Shown here piece after piece: positions 8,732 through 16,963 of a stretch of DNA of 64,000 nucleotides (its first letter is position 1; each line of letters opens with the position of its first letter). The notes beneath the pieces are model-generated. The model was given only the letters and a program-made list of their open reading frames with translations. It had not been told where the DNA came from and did no database searches. Source of the DNA: Gordonibacter pamelaeae (GTDB taxonomy: Bacteria > Actinomycetota > Coriobacteriia > Coriobacteriales > Eggerthellaceae); the NCBI RefSeq assembly GCF_042665095.1, contig NZ_JBHTBV010000005.1. One strand, written 5' to 3'. A program made the position numbers and the translations under genes.

Positions 8732-9650
8732 GGCTGACCCCCTCTGCCTTGGGCCCGCCCGCAAACGCCGCCGCAGCGGCCGCCTTCGCATTCGACGTCG
8801 GCACGGCAGCCTTCTCGCTCGGCCCCCCTGCGATTCCCGCCTTCGCGCGGGGCAATCCCGCCTCGTCCAGCACGGCATCGGCCAAGGCCCCATAGGCACG
8901 CGCCGCCGCGCTTGCAGGGGCGCCCTCGACCACCGTGAGCGTTTCCTGCTCGCACGCGTGGACGTCTGCCGAGCGCGGAACATCGGCCACAATGCCCGTC
9001 CCCAGCTCGTCTGCCAGACTCTCAACCAGTGCGCGCTCATCGGCCACGTCGCGCCGGTTCAGCACCAGGCCTCCGAAGCGCGCGTAGTCGCGCGCCTTGA
9101 ACCGCTCAAGGGCCTGCGCGATGTTCGAAGCCGCATACATCGACATCATCTCGCCCGACGTGACCACGTACACCACGTCGGAGCGCTCGCCGCGCAGCGG
9201 CAGCGAGAAGCCGCCGCACACCACATCTCCCAGCACGTCGTACAGCACGATATCCGGCGCGAGCTCCTCGTAGGCGTGCAGCGCGGCAAGCTGCTCGAAC
9301 GCCGTGATGACACCGCGCCCCGCGCATCCCGTTCCCGGTGTCGGCCCGCCCGCCTCCACGCACAGCACGCCTGCGAAACCGCGGTGCACGGCGTCCTCGA
9401 GCGTGGGGTTCGCCGTCTTCCGCATGAGGTCGAGCACCGAGGGAATGCGCTCGCCGTGCATGAGCACGTACGTGGAGTCAGCCTTCGGATCGCACCCGAT
9501 CTGCATGACCGTGTACCCCCGCAGCGCCAACACGGCCGCCAGGTTGGACACCGTCGTCGACTTCCCGATGCCGCCTTTTCCGTACACCGCGATTCTCAAC
9601 ATCGCGTCCCATCCCTTCCCCGTGCGCTTCCCTGCGAAATACCGAGCCAT
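8721..9650 (-). CDS. NifH-like iron protein (nitrogenase-type reductase ATPase)
   Basis: Dimeric ATPase that feeds electrons to the component-1-like subunits. It shows the Walker A motif YGKGGIGKST at the N-terminus and the two cluster ligands of the NifH/BchL/CfbC superfamily: GTGCAGRGVIT (C93) and DVLGDVVCGGFS (C129), numbered from the internal Met at 9602. The C-terminal 40 residues are Ala/Gly/Lys-rich and extra relative to NifH. Either start is plausible: ATG 9650 with AAGAGG, or ATG 9602, which matches family length. First gene of the operon that continues through 4879; divergent from the CRP-like regulator at 9743. Confidence 0.9.
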   Translation of the reverse strand: MARYFAGKRTGKGWDAMLRIAVYGKGGIGKSTTVSNLAAVLALRGYTVMQIGCDPKADSTYVLMHGERIPSVLDLMRKTANPTLEDAVHRGFAGVLCVEAGGPTPGTGCAGRGVITAFEQLAALHAYEELAPDIVLYDVLGDVVCGGFSLPLRGERSDVVYVVTSGEMMSMYAASNIAQALERFKARDYARFGGLVLNRRDVADERALVESLADELGTGIVADVPRSADVHACEQETLTVVEGAPASAAARAYGALADAVLDEAGLPRAKAGIAGGPSEKAAVPTSNAKAAAAAAFAGGPKAEGVSRGL

Positions 9651-9742
9651 TCTTGCCTCTTATTAATCCTTGAAGTAAGATAATGCAGGAACCAGGATAA
9701 TTTCAGTTGGTTTTACCACCAAAAGCCGAAGGAGCTGCCCCC

Positions 9743-10411
9743 GTGTCCGACCTTGCCGCCCTCACCGCCGACCTCCCGCTGTTCGAAGGCGTTCCGGTCG
9801 AGAAGGTCCCCCATGTGCTCTCCTGCCTCAATGCGACGCTTGCCACGTTCAGCAAACGCGAGCGCATCCTGGGCCGCGGCGAGACGCAGCGCAGCACCGG
9901 CTACCTCTGCGAGGGGCGCGCCCAGCTTGTGAGCAACGACTACTGGGGCAACCGCCCCATCTTGGGCGAATACGCCGCCGGCTCGGTACTCGCAGCCGAG
10001 CAGTTCTTCAAGCTGAACCTCCCTTTGCCCGCCGACGTCGTTGCCAGCAGCCCGTGCACGCTGCTGCAGTTCAACCTCGAGCGGCATGTGGAAGCCAAGC
10101 CGTGCTGCATGGTGCACGTCAACCGTATCCGCGAGAACCTGGCCCGCATCACCCTGCAGATGAACGCCGATTTACTGGGCAAGCTGGGCATCGTATCGAA
10201 CCGCTCCACGCGCGAGAAGGTACTTGCCTACCTATCCGACCAGGCAGCGCTCCACGGCAGCTCCGCATTCGACATCCCCTACACCCGGCAAGAACTCGCC
10301 GACGCGCTCTACGTGGAGCGCAGCGCCCTTTCCCACGAGCTGAGCCGCCTCCAGAAAGACGGCTACCTCACCTTCTCCCGCAAGCATTTCGAGCTCCACC
10401 GCCTGCCGTAG
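9743..10411 (+). CDS. CRP/FNR-family transcriptional regulator
   Basis: 222 residues: an N-terminal cyclic-nucleotide-binding-like beta-barrel (about 10-125), a long dimer helix, and a C-terminal winged helix with RQELADALYVERSALSHELSRL. The N-terminal cysteine pattern of FNR [4Fe-4S] sensors is absent, though CC occurs mid-protein. Start GTG 9743 is chosen because AGGAG lies 8 bases upstream; a TTG at 9707 has no such site. It is divergent from the NifH-like operon and convergent with the ABC importer operon, so it probably controls one or both. Signal unknown. Confidence 0.85.
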   Translation: MSDLAALTADLPLFEGVPVEKVPHVLSCLNATLATFSKRERILGRGETQRSTGYLCEGRAQLVSNDYWGNRPILGEYAAGSVLAAEQFFKLNLPLPADVVASSPCTLLQFNLERHVEAKPCCMVHVNRIRENLARITLQMNADLLGKLGIVSNRSTREKVLAYLSDQAALHGSSAFDIPYTRQELADALYVERSALSHELSRLQKDGYLTFSRKHFELHRLP

Positions 10412-10440
10412 CCGCCTCCCGCGTCCCCGCAGCTGCTTGC

Positions 10441-10480
10441 GCCCCGGGCGGTGCGGCGGCTTCGGCACAGCACCCGGGGC
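10441..10480. terminator. GC-rich hairpin between convergent genes
   Basis: GCCCCGGG and CCCGGGGC form the outer stem, extended by GGTGC / GCAC with one mismatch. It sits between the regulator stop (10411) and the binding-protein stop (10502) and could terminate both transcripts. There is no clear T-run. Confidence 0.45.
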
Positions 10481-10501
10481 CGTTCCAGGGAAGGGGAACG
10501 C

Positions 10502-11581
10502 TTAGAAGAACGACGCGTACTCGTCGTCGGAGAGATCGTAGCCGTAGAACTCCTTGAAGAAGTCCTTGGTCTCTGCCGCCAGATCGACGTCCCCCCTATA
10601 CTCGGGATACACCGTCTGGGCCAGCCACAAGAAGCCGAGCGTCGCCTCGGGGCTCGGGCGATCCCACCAAAAGCCGCCGATGGGGATGGAGAATACCTGC
10701 TTGTTCTTGATGGCCTTGAGATCCTGCACCTGCTCGGCGCCGTAGAGCTCGTCGAGATTGCTGCCGCCCTGCACGACGATGACATCCGGATCCCATTCGA
10801 GCGCCTTCTCCACAGTCACGTCGCCGTTGAGATCGGCCTCGGGCACGGCGAAGTCGGCGCCTATCGCATTGATCCACGTGCGGCCCCAGTCGCCGGTGTT
10901 CGCCTTCGTGATGTCGGCGCCGCTTAGGTAATATACCTTTTTGCGGTCGCCCGCAGGTATCTTCGCAACCTTCTTCTCCAAATCGCCCAGCGTGGCATTC
11001 CAGTGGTCGACCAGCCGTTGCGCCTTCTCCTCGTTGCCGAGGATCTTGCCCACGTTCAGGAACTCCTGCTTGAGCGTATCGATGGCCGCCCATCCGATGA
11101 GCATGACGTAGGTGGGGATTCCCACTTCGGCGATCTGCGCGTTGCCCTTGTCGGAGCTCACGCCCACAAGCGCCACGTCAGGCTCGGTTGCCACCAGGGC
11201 CTCGATATTGAGGTCATCGAACGAGCCGGCGTTCACCACGTCGTTGAACTGCGGGTACATTTTCAGCAGCTGCGGGAACTTCTTCATGGAGGGCTGTGCC
11301 ACGATCTTGTCCGCCGCGCCGAAGATGGCCACCTCGTGGGTGGTGCCGCCGTTGCACGTGATGGCAATGCGCTCCACGCTCTCGGGGATGGCGAACTCGT
11401 TGCCCTTCGCGTCCACGACGGTACCCGAGACCGTCTCGGGGGCCTGGCCGTCGGCCGGCTTCGGTCCCTCTTCCTGCTGCGCGCAGCCGCCCAACGCCAT
11501 AGTGCCCGTCGCAGCCACGCCGGCCGCAGCCAGCAGCTCGACGAAGCGCCTACGCGTGAGCAGGTTCATGTTCTGACTCAT
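10502..11581 (-). CDS. ABC importer substrate-binding lipoprotein, FecB/BtuF type
   Basis: 359 residues. The N-terminus combines a Tat-like RRRFVELL motif with a lipobox LGGCA, so it should be exported and lipid-anchored. The mature part is a type III (helix-backbone) binding protein as used for iron-siderophore, heme, cobalamin or other metal chelates: IERI/ITCNG near the start, VGVSSDKG, and the C-terminal GFWWDRPSPEATLGFLWLA. Start ATG 11581 follows AAAGGA; a TTG two codons earlier is less likely. Part of the unit with 11636, 12577 and 13425. Ligand cannot be read from sequence. Confidence 0.87.
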   Translation of the reverse strand: MSQNMNLLTRRRFVELLAAAGVAATGTMALGGCAQQEEGPKPADGQAPETVSGTVVDAKGNEFAIPESVERIAITCNGGTTHEVAIFGAADKIVAQPSMKKFPQLLKMYPQFNDVVNAGSFDDLNIEALVATEPDVALVGVSSDKGNAQIAEVGIPTYVMLIGWAAIDTLKQEFLNVGKILGNEEKAQRLVDHWNATLGDLEKKVAKIPAGDRKKVYYLSGADITKANTGDWGRTWINAIGADFAVPEADLNGDVTVEKALEWDPDVIVVQGGSNLDELYGAEQVQDLKAIKNKQVFSIPIGGFWWDRPSPEATLGFLWLAQTVYPEYRGDVDLAAETKDFFKEFYGYDLSDDEYASFF

Positions 11582-11635
11582 CGACAATGCATCCTTTCCT
11601 CCCGCGCCCGCGGACGAACCTACGGGCGCACGCCG

Positions 11636-12580
11636 TTACTCCCTGCCCTGCTCGGGCATGGTCACCACAGAGCCTTCGGTCGCGCTGCGCGGTCCGGCGG
11701 CGTCGAAGGCCTCCAACATGCCCTCGATAAGGGCATCCGCATCCACAATGCGGCTCGCCAGGACGCGTGTTGCACCCAGAGCGGCGAACAACTCCATCGG
11801 CGCTTGCGCGGACGGCCCGAACACCACGAACTCCCGCGCGCGCCGCGGCAGGCGGGCGATGTCGAACAGGCTGTCGTTCTCCAGCGCGCATCCCGTTATA
11901 CCCACGACATCGGCCTGCGCGACAAGCGCCGCGGTATCCTCCACGCCATGGAACCGCACCGTGCCCGGACCGGTGTGCACGCCATCGGCATCCAGGAGCA
12001 CGCTCTGCAGCGCGGCACGCGGACGCAGGTCCACCACGTCGAGCGAGGCGCACATGGCGGCCGCCTCCCGCAGCAGCATGCCCGCACCCACCAGCACCAC
12101 GGCGTCGTCGGAACGTAAAAACGACCGGTCGAACGGATCCGAGACGGCAAAGCCGCGCTCAGCCAGCGCCTCGGGTGCATTCACCTCGCACGAAAGCGCA
12201 TTCGCAACCGCCAGCGCCACGCTGCGGCGAAGCGAGCAATACGCCGCATCATCGGCCGCCCCCGGGGTAATCCCACACACGCCCTCGTCCAATAACTGCG
12301 CCACCGCATCGTCCGCATGCACGCCCGTTAAGCTCTGCAGGCTCCTCATGTACTCGAAGTCGAGCGCCCCATACACCGCATGCTGGCCGTTGAACGTGAA
12401 CGCACGCCCCGCGCGTCCATCCGACAGCTCAACTACGGCCCACCGCGCACCGAAACACAAGCGCCTCACGGTAGGTATCAGACCATCTGCGCAGGTGATG
12501 CGCAGCGTTTCCTCTATCAGCTCATGCAAGCTACGAGGCGCGTCTGCTGCCACGAAGCCGTTCGGCTTGCCGCACATCAC
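11636..12580 (-). CDS. DUF364 (putative heavy-metal chelation) domain protein
   Basis: 314 residues resembling the DUF4213/DUF364 architecture: an N-terminal alpha/beta domain (VVELSDGRAGRAFTF near 50) and a C-terminal Rossmann-like domain with DAVVLVGAGMLL near 160, VVGITGCALENDSLFDI near 225 and FVVFGPSAQAPMELF near 250. Biochemical function is not established; the family is found in metal and cofactor loci. Its start overlaps the stop of the ATPase gene, so it is translated with the importer. It may process or carry the imported metal chelate (inference). Confidence 0.7.
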   Translation of the reverse strand: MMCGKPNGFVAADAPRSLHELIEETLRITCADGLIPTVRRLCFGARWAVVELSDGRAGRAFTFNGQHAVYGALDFEYMRSLQSLTGVHADDAVAQLLDEGVCGITPGAADDAAYCSLRRSVALAVANALSCEVNAPEALAERGFAVSDPFDRSFLRSDDAVVLVGAGMLLREAAAMCASLDVVDLRPRAALQSVLLDADGVHTGPGTVRFHGVEDTAALVAQADVVGITGCALENDSLFDIARLPRRAREFVVFGPSAQAPMELFAALGATRVLASRIVDADALIEGMLEAFDAAGPRSATEGSVVTMPEQGRE

Positions 12581-13428
12581 CGTACCCTCCCGTCAACGCC
12601 GAACAAGCCCTCTTCCCCGCACGGACACGGATGCGCCTTCGTCTTCAACAGCGGCACGCACGTGGTCACCGTCCCGTCGGGATGCTCCGGCACATCGAGG
12701 GACGCCACCTTCACGGGAATGCCGTACGCCTCCTCCAAAGTCTCCTCGCACACGATGTCGCCCACATCCGCCACGCGAAACGGGCTCGTGCGGCTCATGA
12801 CGGCCGCCTTGTCGCAGCACAGGAACGCATGGTCGGGGAAGTGCGACGTCATGATGATCCCCACGCCGCGATGGGCGAGCGCGCAGATCTGCGCGAGCAC
12901 CCGCATCTGGTTGCCGAAGTCCAGGCTGGACGTAGGCTCGTCCATCATGAGGAACGACGGGTTCTGCATGAGCGCGCGGGCGATGAGCACCATTTGCCGC
13001 TCTCCGCCGCTGATCTCGGTGTACACACGGTTGCGCAGATACGCTATGCCCAGCAGCTCCAGCAGCTCGTCGGCTTCGTCGAACGCGTCGCGTCCCGGCC
13101 CCGCGAACGCATCGGTCCGCGCGATGGAACCCATGACCACCACATCGATGACCACGAACGGAAACGGCGGCTCGTGCACCTGGGGCACGTAGCCGATGAG
13201 CAAGGCCGTCTCCTTCCGGCGGCGGTGGTCCACCGCGCGCCCGTCCACATACAGCCCGCCTGCCGAGAACGGGATGAAGCCCAGAAGCGACTTGAACAGC
13301 GTCGTCTTCCCCACGCCGTTAGGTCCCAGCAGGCACAGCACCTCCCCGCTCTCCAGCTCGAAGCTCACGTCGTGCACGATGCCGACGTCGCGGTACCCGG
13401 CGCATACGCCGCGTGCCTCCAAGATCAT
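12577..13428 (-). CDS. ABC importer ATP-binding protein, FecE/BtuD type
   Basis: 283 residues with the full set of ABC motifs: Walker A GPNGVGKTT near residue 37, Q-loop VPQVHEPPF, signature SGGERQMVLIARAL, Walker B FLMMDEPTSSLD, and a switch histidine in TSHFPDHA. It energises import through the permease at 13425. ATG 13428 overlaps the permease stop (ATGA) and has an AAGGAA site. About 35 residues follow the core, including CPCGEEGLFG. Confidence 0.93.
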   Translation of the reverse strand: MILEARGVCAGYRDVGIVHDVSFELESGEVLCLLGPNGVGKTTLFKSLLGFIPFSAGGLYVDGRAVDHRRRKETALLIGYVPQVHEPPFPFVVIDVVVMGSIARTDAFAGPGRDAFDEADELLELLGIAYLRNRVYTEISGGERQMVLIARALMQNPSFLMMDEPTSSLDFGNQMRVLAQICALAHRGVGIIMTSHFPDHAFLCCDKAAVMSRTSPFRVADVGDIVCEETLEEAYGIPVKVASLDVPEHPDGTVTTCVPLLKTKAHPCPCGEEGLFGVDGRVR

Positions 13429-14447
13429 AGCTGTTCCTTCTTTCTCTTCAGCAACAGGTAGAAGAAGAACGGCGCGCCGATAATGGACGTGAGAATGCCC
13501 AGCGGGATCTCGACGGTGAACAGGTTGCGCGCCACGTTGTCCACCAGCAAGAGGAAGCTGCCGCCCACCAAGAACGACATGGGCAGGAGCACCTTGCAGT
13601 TCGGCCCCACGATGAACCGGGCCATATGCGGGATAATGAGCCCTATCCACCCTATCATGCCGGCGATGGCCACCGAAGCCGCCGTGAGCAGCGTCGCGCA
13701 CAGGATGAACAGCCCGCGCAGCCGCTTCACGTTCAAACCCATGGCCTGCGCCTCCTCGTCGCCGAAAGCCATGGCGTTAAGCTGCCAGCGTAGGAAGGCC
13801 AAAGGTGCGATGCCGATGAGAAGGGGCGGCAGCAAGAACAAGATGTCTTGAAGGTTCACCGTGGACAGGCTGCCCATGAGCCAGTACGTGATCTCGGGCA
13901 GCTTGCTGTCAGGATCGGCCACATACTTCGTCAACGTGATGAACGACGAGAACAGCGTGGACACTATCATGCCGCCCAGCACCAGCATGAGAATGGCATC
14001 CTTGCCACGGCTGACGCGCTGGCACACGAAGTAGGCCAGCCCCACGGCCACGATGCCGAACGCGAATGCGTTCACCTGGATGAACGCATAGGGAAGCGAC
14101 AAAAGGATGGCCAGCGCCGCGCCGAATCCCGCGCCCGACGAGGCGCCCAATATGTCGGGCGAAACCATGGGGTTCTTGAAAAGCCCTTGGTACACGGCGC
14201 CGGCAATGGAAAGCGCCGCGCCCACCAGCAGCGCGGCACAGATGCGAGGCAGGCGCACTTTCCACACAATGGTCTGGGCCATGTCGCTTTGCGAGCAGTC
14301 GAAGCCGAACAGCTGGGCGCCGATGATCTCGACAACCCCCACCGGATCGATGGGATACTGCCCGACCATGAACGAACCGAAGAACAACACGACCATCACG
14401 GCCACCGCGATGACGATCGCTCCCGCTGACGAACGTTTCGAAGCCAT
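13425..14447 (-). CDS. ABC importer permease, FecCD/BtuC family
   Basis: 340 residues, about ten hydrophobic segments. Family motifs are RLPRICAALLVGAALSIAGA near residue 68, NPMVSPDILGASSGAG near 92 and GWIGLIIPHMARFIVGP near 262. It forms the channel for the binding protein at 10502 and ATPase at 12577. First gene of the importer operon; the AT-rich sequence just upstream should contain its promoter. Confidence 0.93.
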   Translation of the reverse strand: MASKRSSAGAIVIAVAVMVVLFFGSFMVGQYPIDPVGVVEIIGAQLFGFDCSQSDMAQTIVWKVRLPRICAALLVGAALSIAGAVYQGLFKNPMVSPDILGASSGAGFGAALAILLSLPYAFIQVNAFAFGIVAVGLAYFVCQRVSRGKDAILMLVLGGMIVSTLFSSFITLTKYVADPDSKLPEITYWLMGSLSTVNLQDILFLLPPLLIGIAPLAFLRWQLNAMAFGDEEAQAMGLNVKRLRGLFILCATLLTAASVAIAGMIGWIGLIIPHMARFIVGPNCKVLLPMSFLVGGSFLLLVDNVARNLFTVEIPLGILTSIIGAPFFFYLLLKRKKEQL

Positions 14448-14808
14448 AGTCCCCTTGCTTCTCCAAAATATATACTAGTATGAGAATAATATTTATTTCG
14501 GAATAATCTGTTGGAAAAGCCACGAACCGAGAAATTTTTCGACACGGCTCGACCCCTTCGCCATTTGTGGAGTTTCGCGCACAACCGGGGCTTTCGCCAG
14601 ATTCCCATCGCCGCATACCCCGCGAACCCCCATACTGGTAAATCGCTTTGCACGAAATTCTTTCTTGTTTCTCTTTTGCGCACGCTGATGACGCTCACGG
14701 ATGCAGAAAGCGGCTCGAGTCAAGCGCAAGGCACGCCGCTGGAGCGGGTGCGACCACGGAGCGGTTCCGCAGAGGCGGACGCCCGTCGAAGAGAAACGGA
14801 ATACCCTT
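14448..14808. promoter_or_regulatory. Divergent promoter region of the importer operon and the DEAD-box helicase
   Basis: This 361-base gap has no supported gene. Next to the permease start is an AT-rich block with the perfect palindrome ATACTAGTAT (14472-14481) followed by TGAGAATAATATTTA, which loosely resembles a Fur-type 7-1-7 box (about 10 of 14 positions). Metal-responsive control would suit the importer but is unproven. The helicase side is GC-rich with no clear -10. Confidence 0.4.
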
Positions 14809-16401
14809 ATGACGAAATTCGCCGACCTCGGCTTGTCCAAAGACGCCCTCGCGGCGGTGGAGAAGCTGGGCTACGAGAACCCCACGCCTGTCCAGGAGCA
14901 GGCTATCCCGCTGGTTCTGGAAGGCCGCGACCTCATCGCCGCCGCCTCCACCGGCACCGGCAAGACGGCCGCGTTCCTGCTGCCCATCTTGAGCACGCTT
15001 CCCCGCGTGAAGGGCCGCAACCGCGCCCCGCGCGTGCTGGTGGTGAGCCCCACCCGCGAGCTCGCCCAGCAGATCGCCCGCACGTGCATGCAGATCTCGC
15101 GCCAGACCCGCCACTTCACCACCACGGTGTTCGGCGGCACGCCCTACGGCCCCCAGATCAAGGAGCTGCGCGGCGGCACCGACGTGCTCATCGCCACGCC
15201 CGGGCGCCTGAAGGACCTCATGAAGCGCGGCGTGGTGAACCTGTCCAGCGTGGAGGTGCTCGTGCTGGACGAGGCCGACCGCATGCTGGACATGGGCTTT
15301 CTGCCCGACGTGACCACCATCGTGGACGCCACGCCCGAGTGCCGCCAGACGCTTCTGTTCTCGGCCACCATCGACCAGTCCATCCAGAAGAACCTGGGCT
15401 CGCTTCTGAACGACCCCGCCATGGTCGAGATCGCCCGCAACGGCGAGACGGCCAAGACGGTGGAGCAGTTCATGATGCCCATCAAGAACTTCAACAAGCC
15501 CGAGCTCTTGGAGGCCGTGCTGCGCGAGAAGGGCTCTGAGCGCATCATCGTGTTCGCCCGCACGAAGAACCGCACCGAGGACTGCGCCGAGGCGCTGTGC
15601 GACGCCGGCTTCCGCGCCGAGTCCATCCACTCGGACAAGAGCCAGGGCGCCCGCCGTCGTGCGCTGGAGAACTTCCGCCGCGGCAAGACGTCCATCCTCG
15701 TGGCCACCGACGTGCTGGCGCGCGGCATCGACGTGCCCGACGTGGACCATGTGATCAACTTCGACCTGCCCGACATGCCCGAGGACTACGTGCACCGCAT
15801 CGGCCGCACGGGCCGCGCGGGCGAGAAGGGTTACGCCATCTCGTTCGTCACCCGCGAGACCAGCCGCACGCTGCGCGACATCGAGCGCCTGATCGGCAAG
15901 GACATCCCGTTCATGGAGCTGGAAACCTACGAGCTTGACCCGACGCTGCTGAAGCAGAAGAAGGGCGGCGCGCGCCAGGGCGGCTCCAAGAGCGGCGGCT
16001 CGAAGCCCTACGGCAAGCGCTCTGCGGGCAAGTCGTACGGCAAGCCCGCCGGCAAGGGCGGCTACCGCAAGTCCGACGACCGCAAGGACGGCAAGCCGGC
16101 CGGCAAAAGCTACGCTGCCGAAGGCGGCGAGTCCAAGGGAAGCAAGCGCTTCGAGCGTGCCGAGGCCCCGCGCTCCGGCAAGGGCGGCTTCGACCGCGCG
16201 AATGCCGGCAAGCCGGGCAAGCGCTCCGACCGCTCCGGCAAGCCCGCCTCCGCCCGCGGCGAGAAGAGCTTCGACAAGCCGTACCGCGAGGGCGGCAAGC
16301 CCGCGAAGAAGCAGCGCTCCAAGAAGGGCAACGGCACCGGCGGCTACGACTACAGCCGCTTCGCCAAGAGCGAGAAGCACGAGGCCGCCGAGCGGTTCTA
16401 A
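14809..16401 (+). CDS. DEAD-box ATP-dependent RNA helicase
   Basis: 530 residues. Two RecA-like domains carry all classical motifs: Q motif (PTPVQEQAIPLVL), I (STGTGKTAAF), Ia (PTRELAQQ), II (DEAD), III (SAT), and VI (HRIGRTGRAG). A C-terminal tail of about 145 residues is Lys/Gly/Ser/Arg-rich with repeated KSYGKPAGK-like units, typical of RNA-binding extensions of RhlE/CsdA-type helicases. It should unwind structured RNA in ribosome assembly, mRNA decay or cold response. ATG 14809 begins at the conserved MTKFADLGLS; the frame is open further upstream but that part does not look like helicase sequence. Confidence 0.93.
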   Translation: MTKFADLGLSKDALAAVEKLGYENPTPVQEQAIPLVLEGRDLIAAASTGTGKTAAFLLPILSTLPRVKGRNRAPRVLVVSPTRELAQQIARTCMQISRQTRHFTTTVFGGTPYGPQIKELRGGTDVLIATPGRLKDLMKRGVVNLSSVEVLVLDEADRMLDMGFLPDVTTIVDATPECRQTLLFSATIDQSIQKNLGSLLNDPAMVEIARNGETAKTVEQFMMPIKNFNKPELLEAVLREKGSERIIVFARTKNRTEDCAEALCDAGFRAESIHSDKSQGARRRALENFRRGKTSILVATDVLARGIDVPDVDHVINFDLPDMPEDYVHRIGRTGRAGEKGYAISFVTRETSRTLRDIERLIGKDIPFMELETYELDPTLLKQKKGGARQGGSKSGGSKPYGKRSAGKSYGKPAGKGGYRKSDDRKDGKPAGKSYAAEGGESKGSKRFERAEAPRSGKGGFDRANAGKPGKRSDRSGKPASARGEKSFDKPYREGGKPAKKQRSKKGNGTGGYDYSRFAKSEKHEAAERF

Positions 16402-16424
16402 GAACACAGCAAAACGCGCACGCT

Positions 16425-16460
16425 AACGAGGACGAACCGCCGACGCGGCTCGTCCTCGTT
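16425..16460 (+). terminator. Intrinsic terminator after the helicase gene
   Basis: AACGAGGACGA pairs with TCGTCCTCGTT, with an inner CCGC/GCGG stem, followed by TTT. It lies 23 bases beyond the helicase stop. Confidence 0.8.
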
Positions 16461-16484
16461 TTGCAGGCAAAGCTGCCCCGCAAA

Positions 16485-16556
16485 ATGCGCAACATAGTGC
16501 GCATATCGTAATGAGCAAAATATTGCGCTTTTCTCTATGTGCAGTATAATGCGCAT
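16485..16556 (+). promoter_or_regulatory. hipBA promoter with repeated ATGCGC operator motifs
   Basis: TTGCGC (16523-16528) and TATAAT (16545-16550), 16 bases apart, make a good sigma-70 type promoter. An inverted pair ATGCGC/GCGCAT spans 16485-16504, and the palindrome ATGCGCAT (16549-16556) overlaps the -10. This is the arrangement expected for HipB autorepression. Confidence 0.65.
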
Positions 16557-16594
16557 AAACAACGAATGCATTCCGACCACGCAAGGAGGATCCC

Positions 16595-16963
16595 ATGCCC
16601 TCAGACGTCATCGGGCTTCCCCGTCGCCTCGGCCAAGCCGTGCGGAAAAGACGCTTGCAGCTTGGTCTCTCCCAAGCCAGCCTCGCCGAGGCGGCTCAGG
16701 TATCGCGACGGCTTATTACGAGCTTGGAAATGGGCGATGCCGATGGCATCGCCTTCGACAAGGCACTCCGTATTCTCGAAGCGCTCGGCATGACGATATC
16801 GATCGCGTGGCCGTCGGAGCCGGAAGAGGGCCAGCGGCCCGCAGCCCAAACCGCACACGCGCCGCTGGTGGAAGATGACCGGAAGCCGTCCTACCAAGAC
16901 GCCTACGACGACATAGCTCGAGCGGCCTTGCGCCAAGCGGCTTATGCGCAAGAAGGGCGGTGA
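16595..16963 (+). CDS. HipB-like antitoxin / XRE-family HTH protein
   Basis: 122 residues. An XRE helix-turn-helix (LGLSQASLAEAAQVSRRLITSLEMGDADGI, about 23-52) is followed by the short strand MTISIAW usual in HipB-type proteins and an acidic, probably disordered C-terminus. It likely neutralises the HipA-like kinase next to it and represses their promoter. AAGGAGG lies 6 bases before the ATG, and its stop overlaps the hipA-like start. Confidence 0.85.
   Translation: MPSDVIGLPRRLGQAVRKRRLQLGLSQASLAEAAQVSRRLITSLEMGDADGIAFDKALRILEALGMTISIAWPSEPEEGQRPAAQTAHAPLVEDDRKPSYQDAYDDIARAALRQAAYAQEGR

Noticed and set aside
4879..14447. Calling the nitrogenase-like island a nitrogen-fixation cluster
   Set aside because: No nifB/E/N/V, short component-1 subunits and atypical cysteine spacing make true nitrogenase unlikely.
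14695..16407. 570-codon minus-strand frame over the helicase
   Set aside because: Composition is Ala/Val/Gly/His-rich shadow sequence with no domain; the plus-strand DEAD-box motifs are complete.
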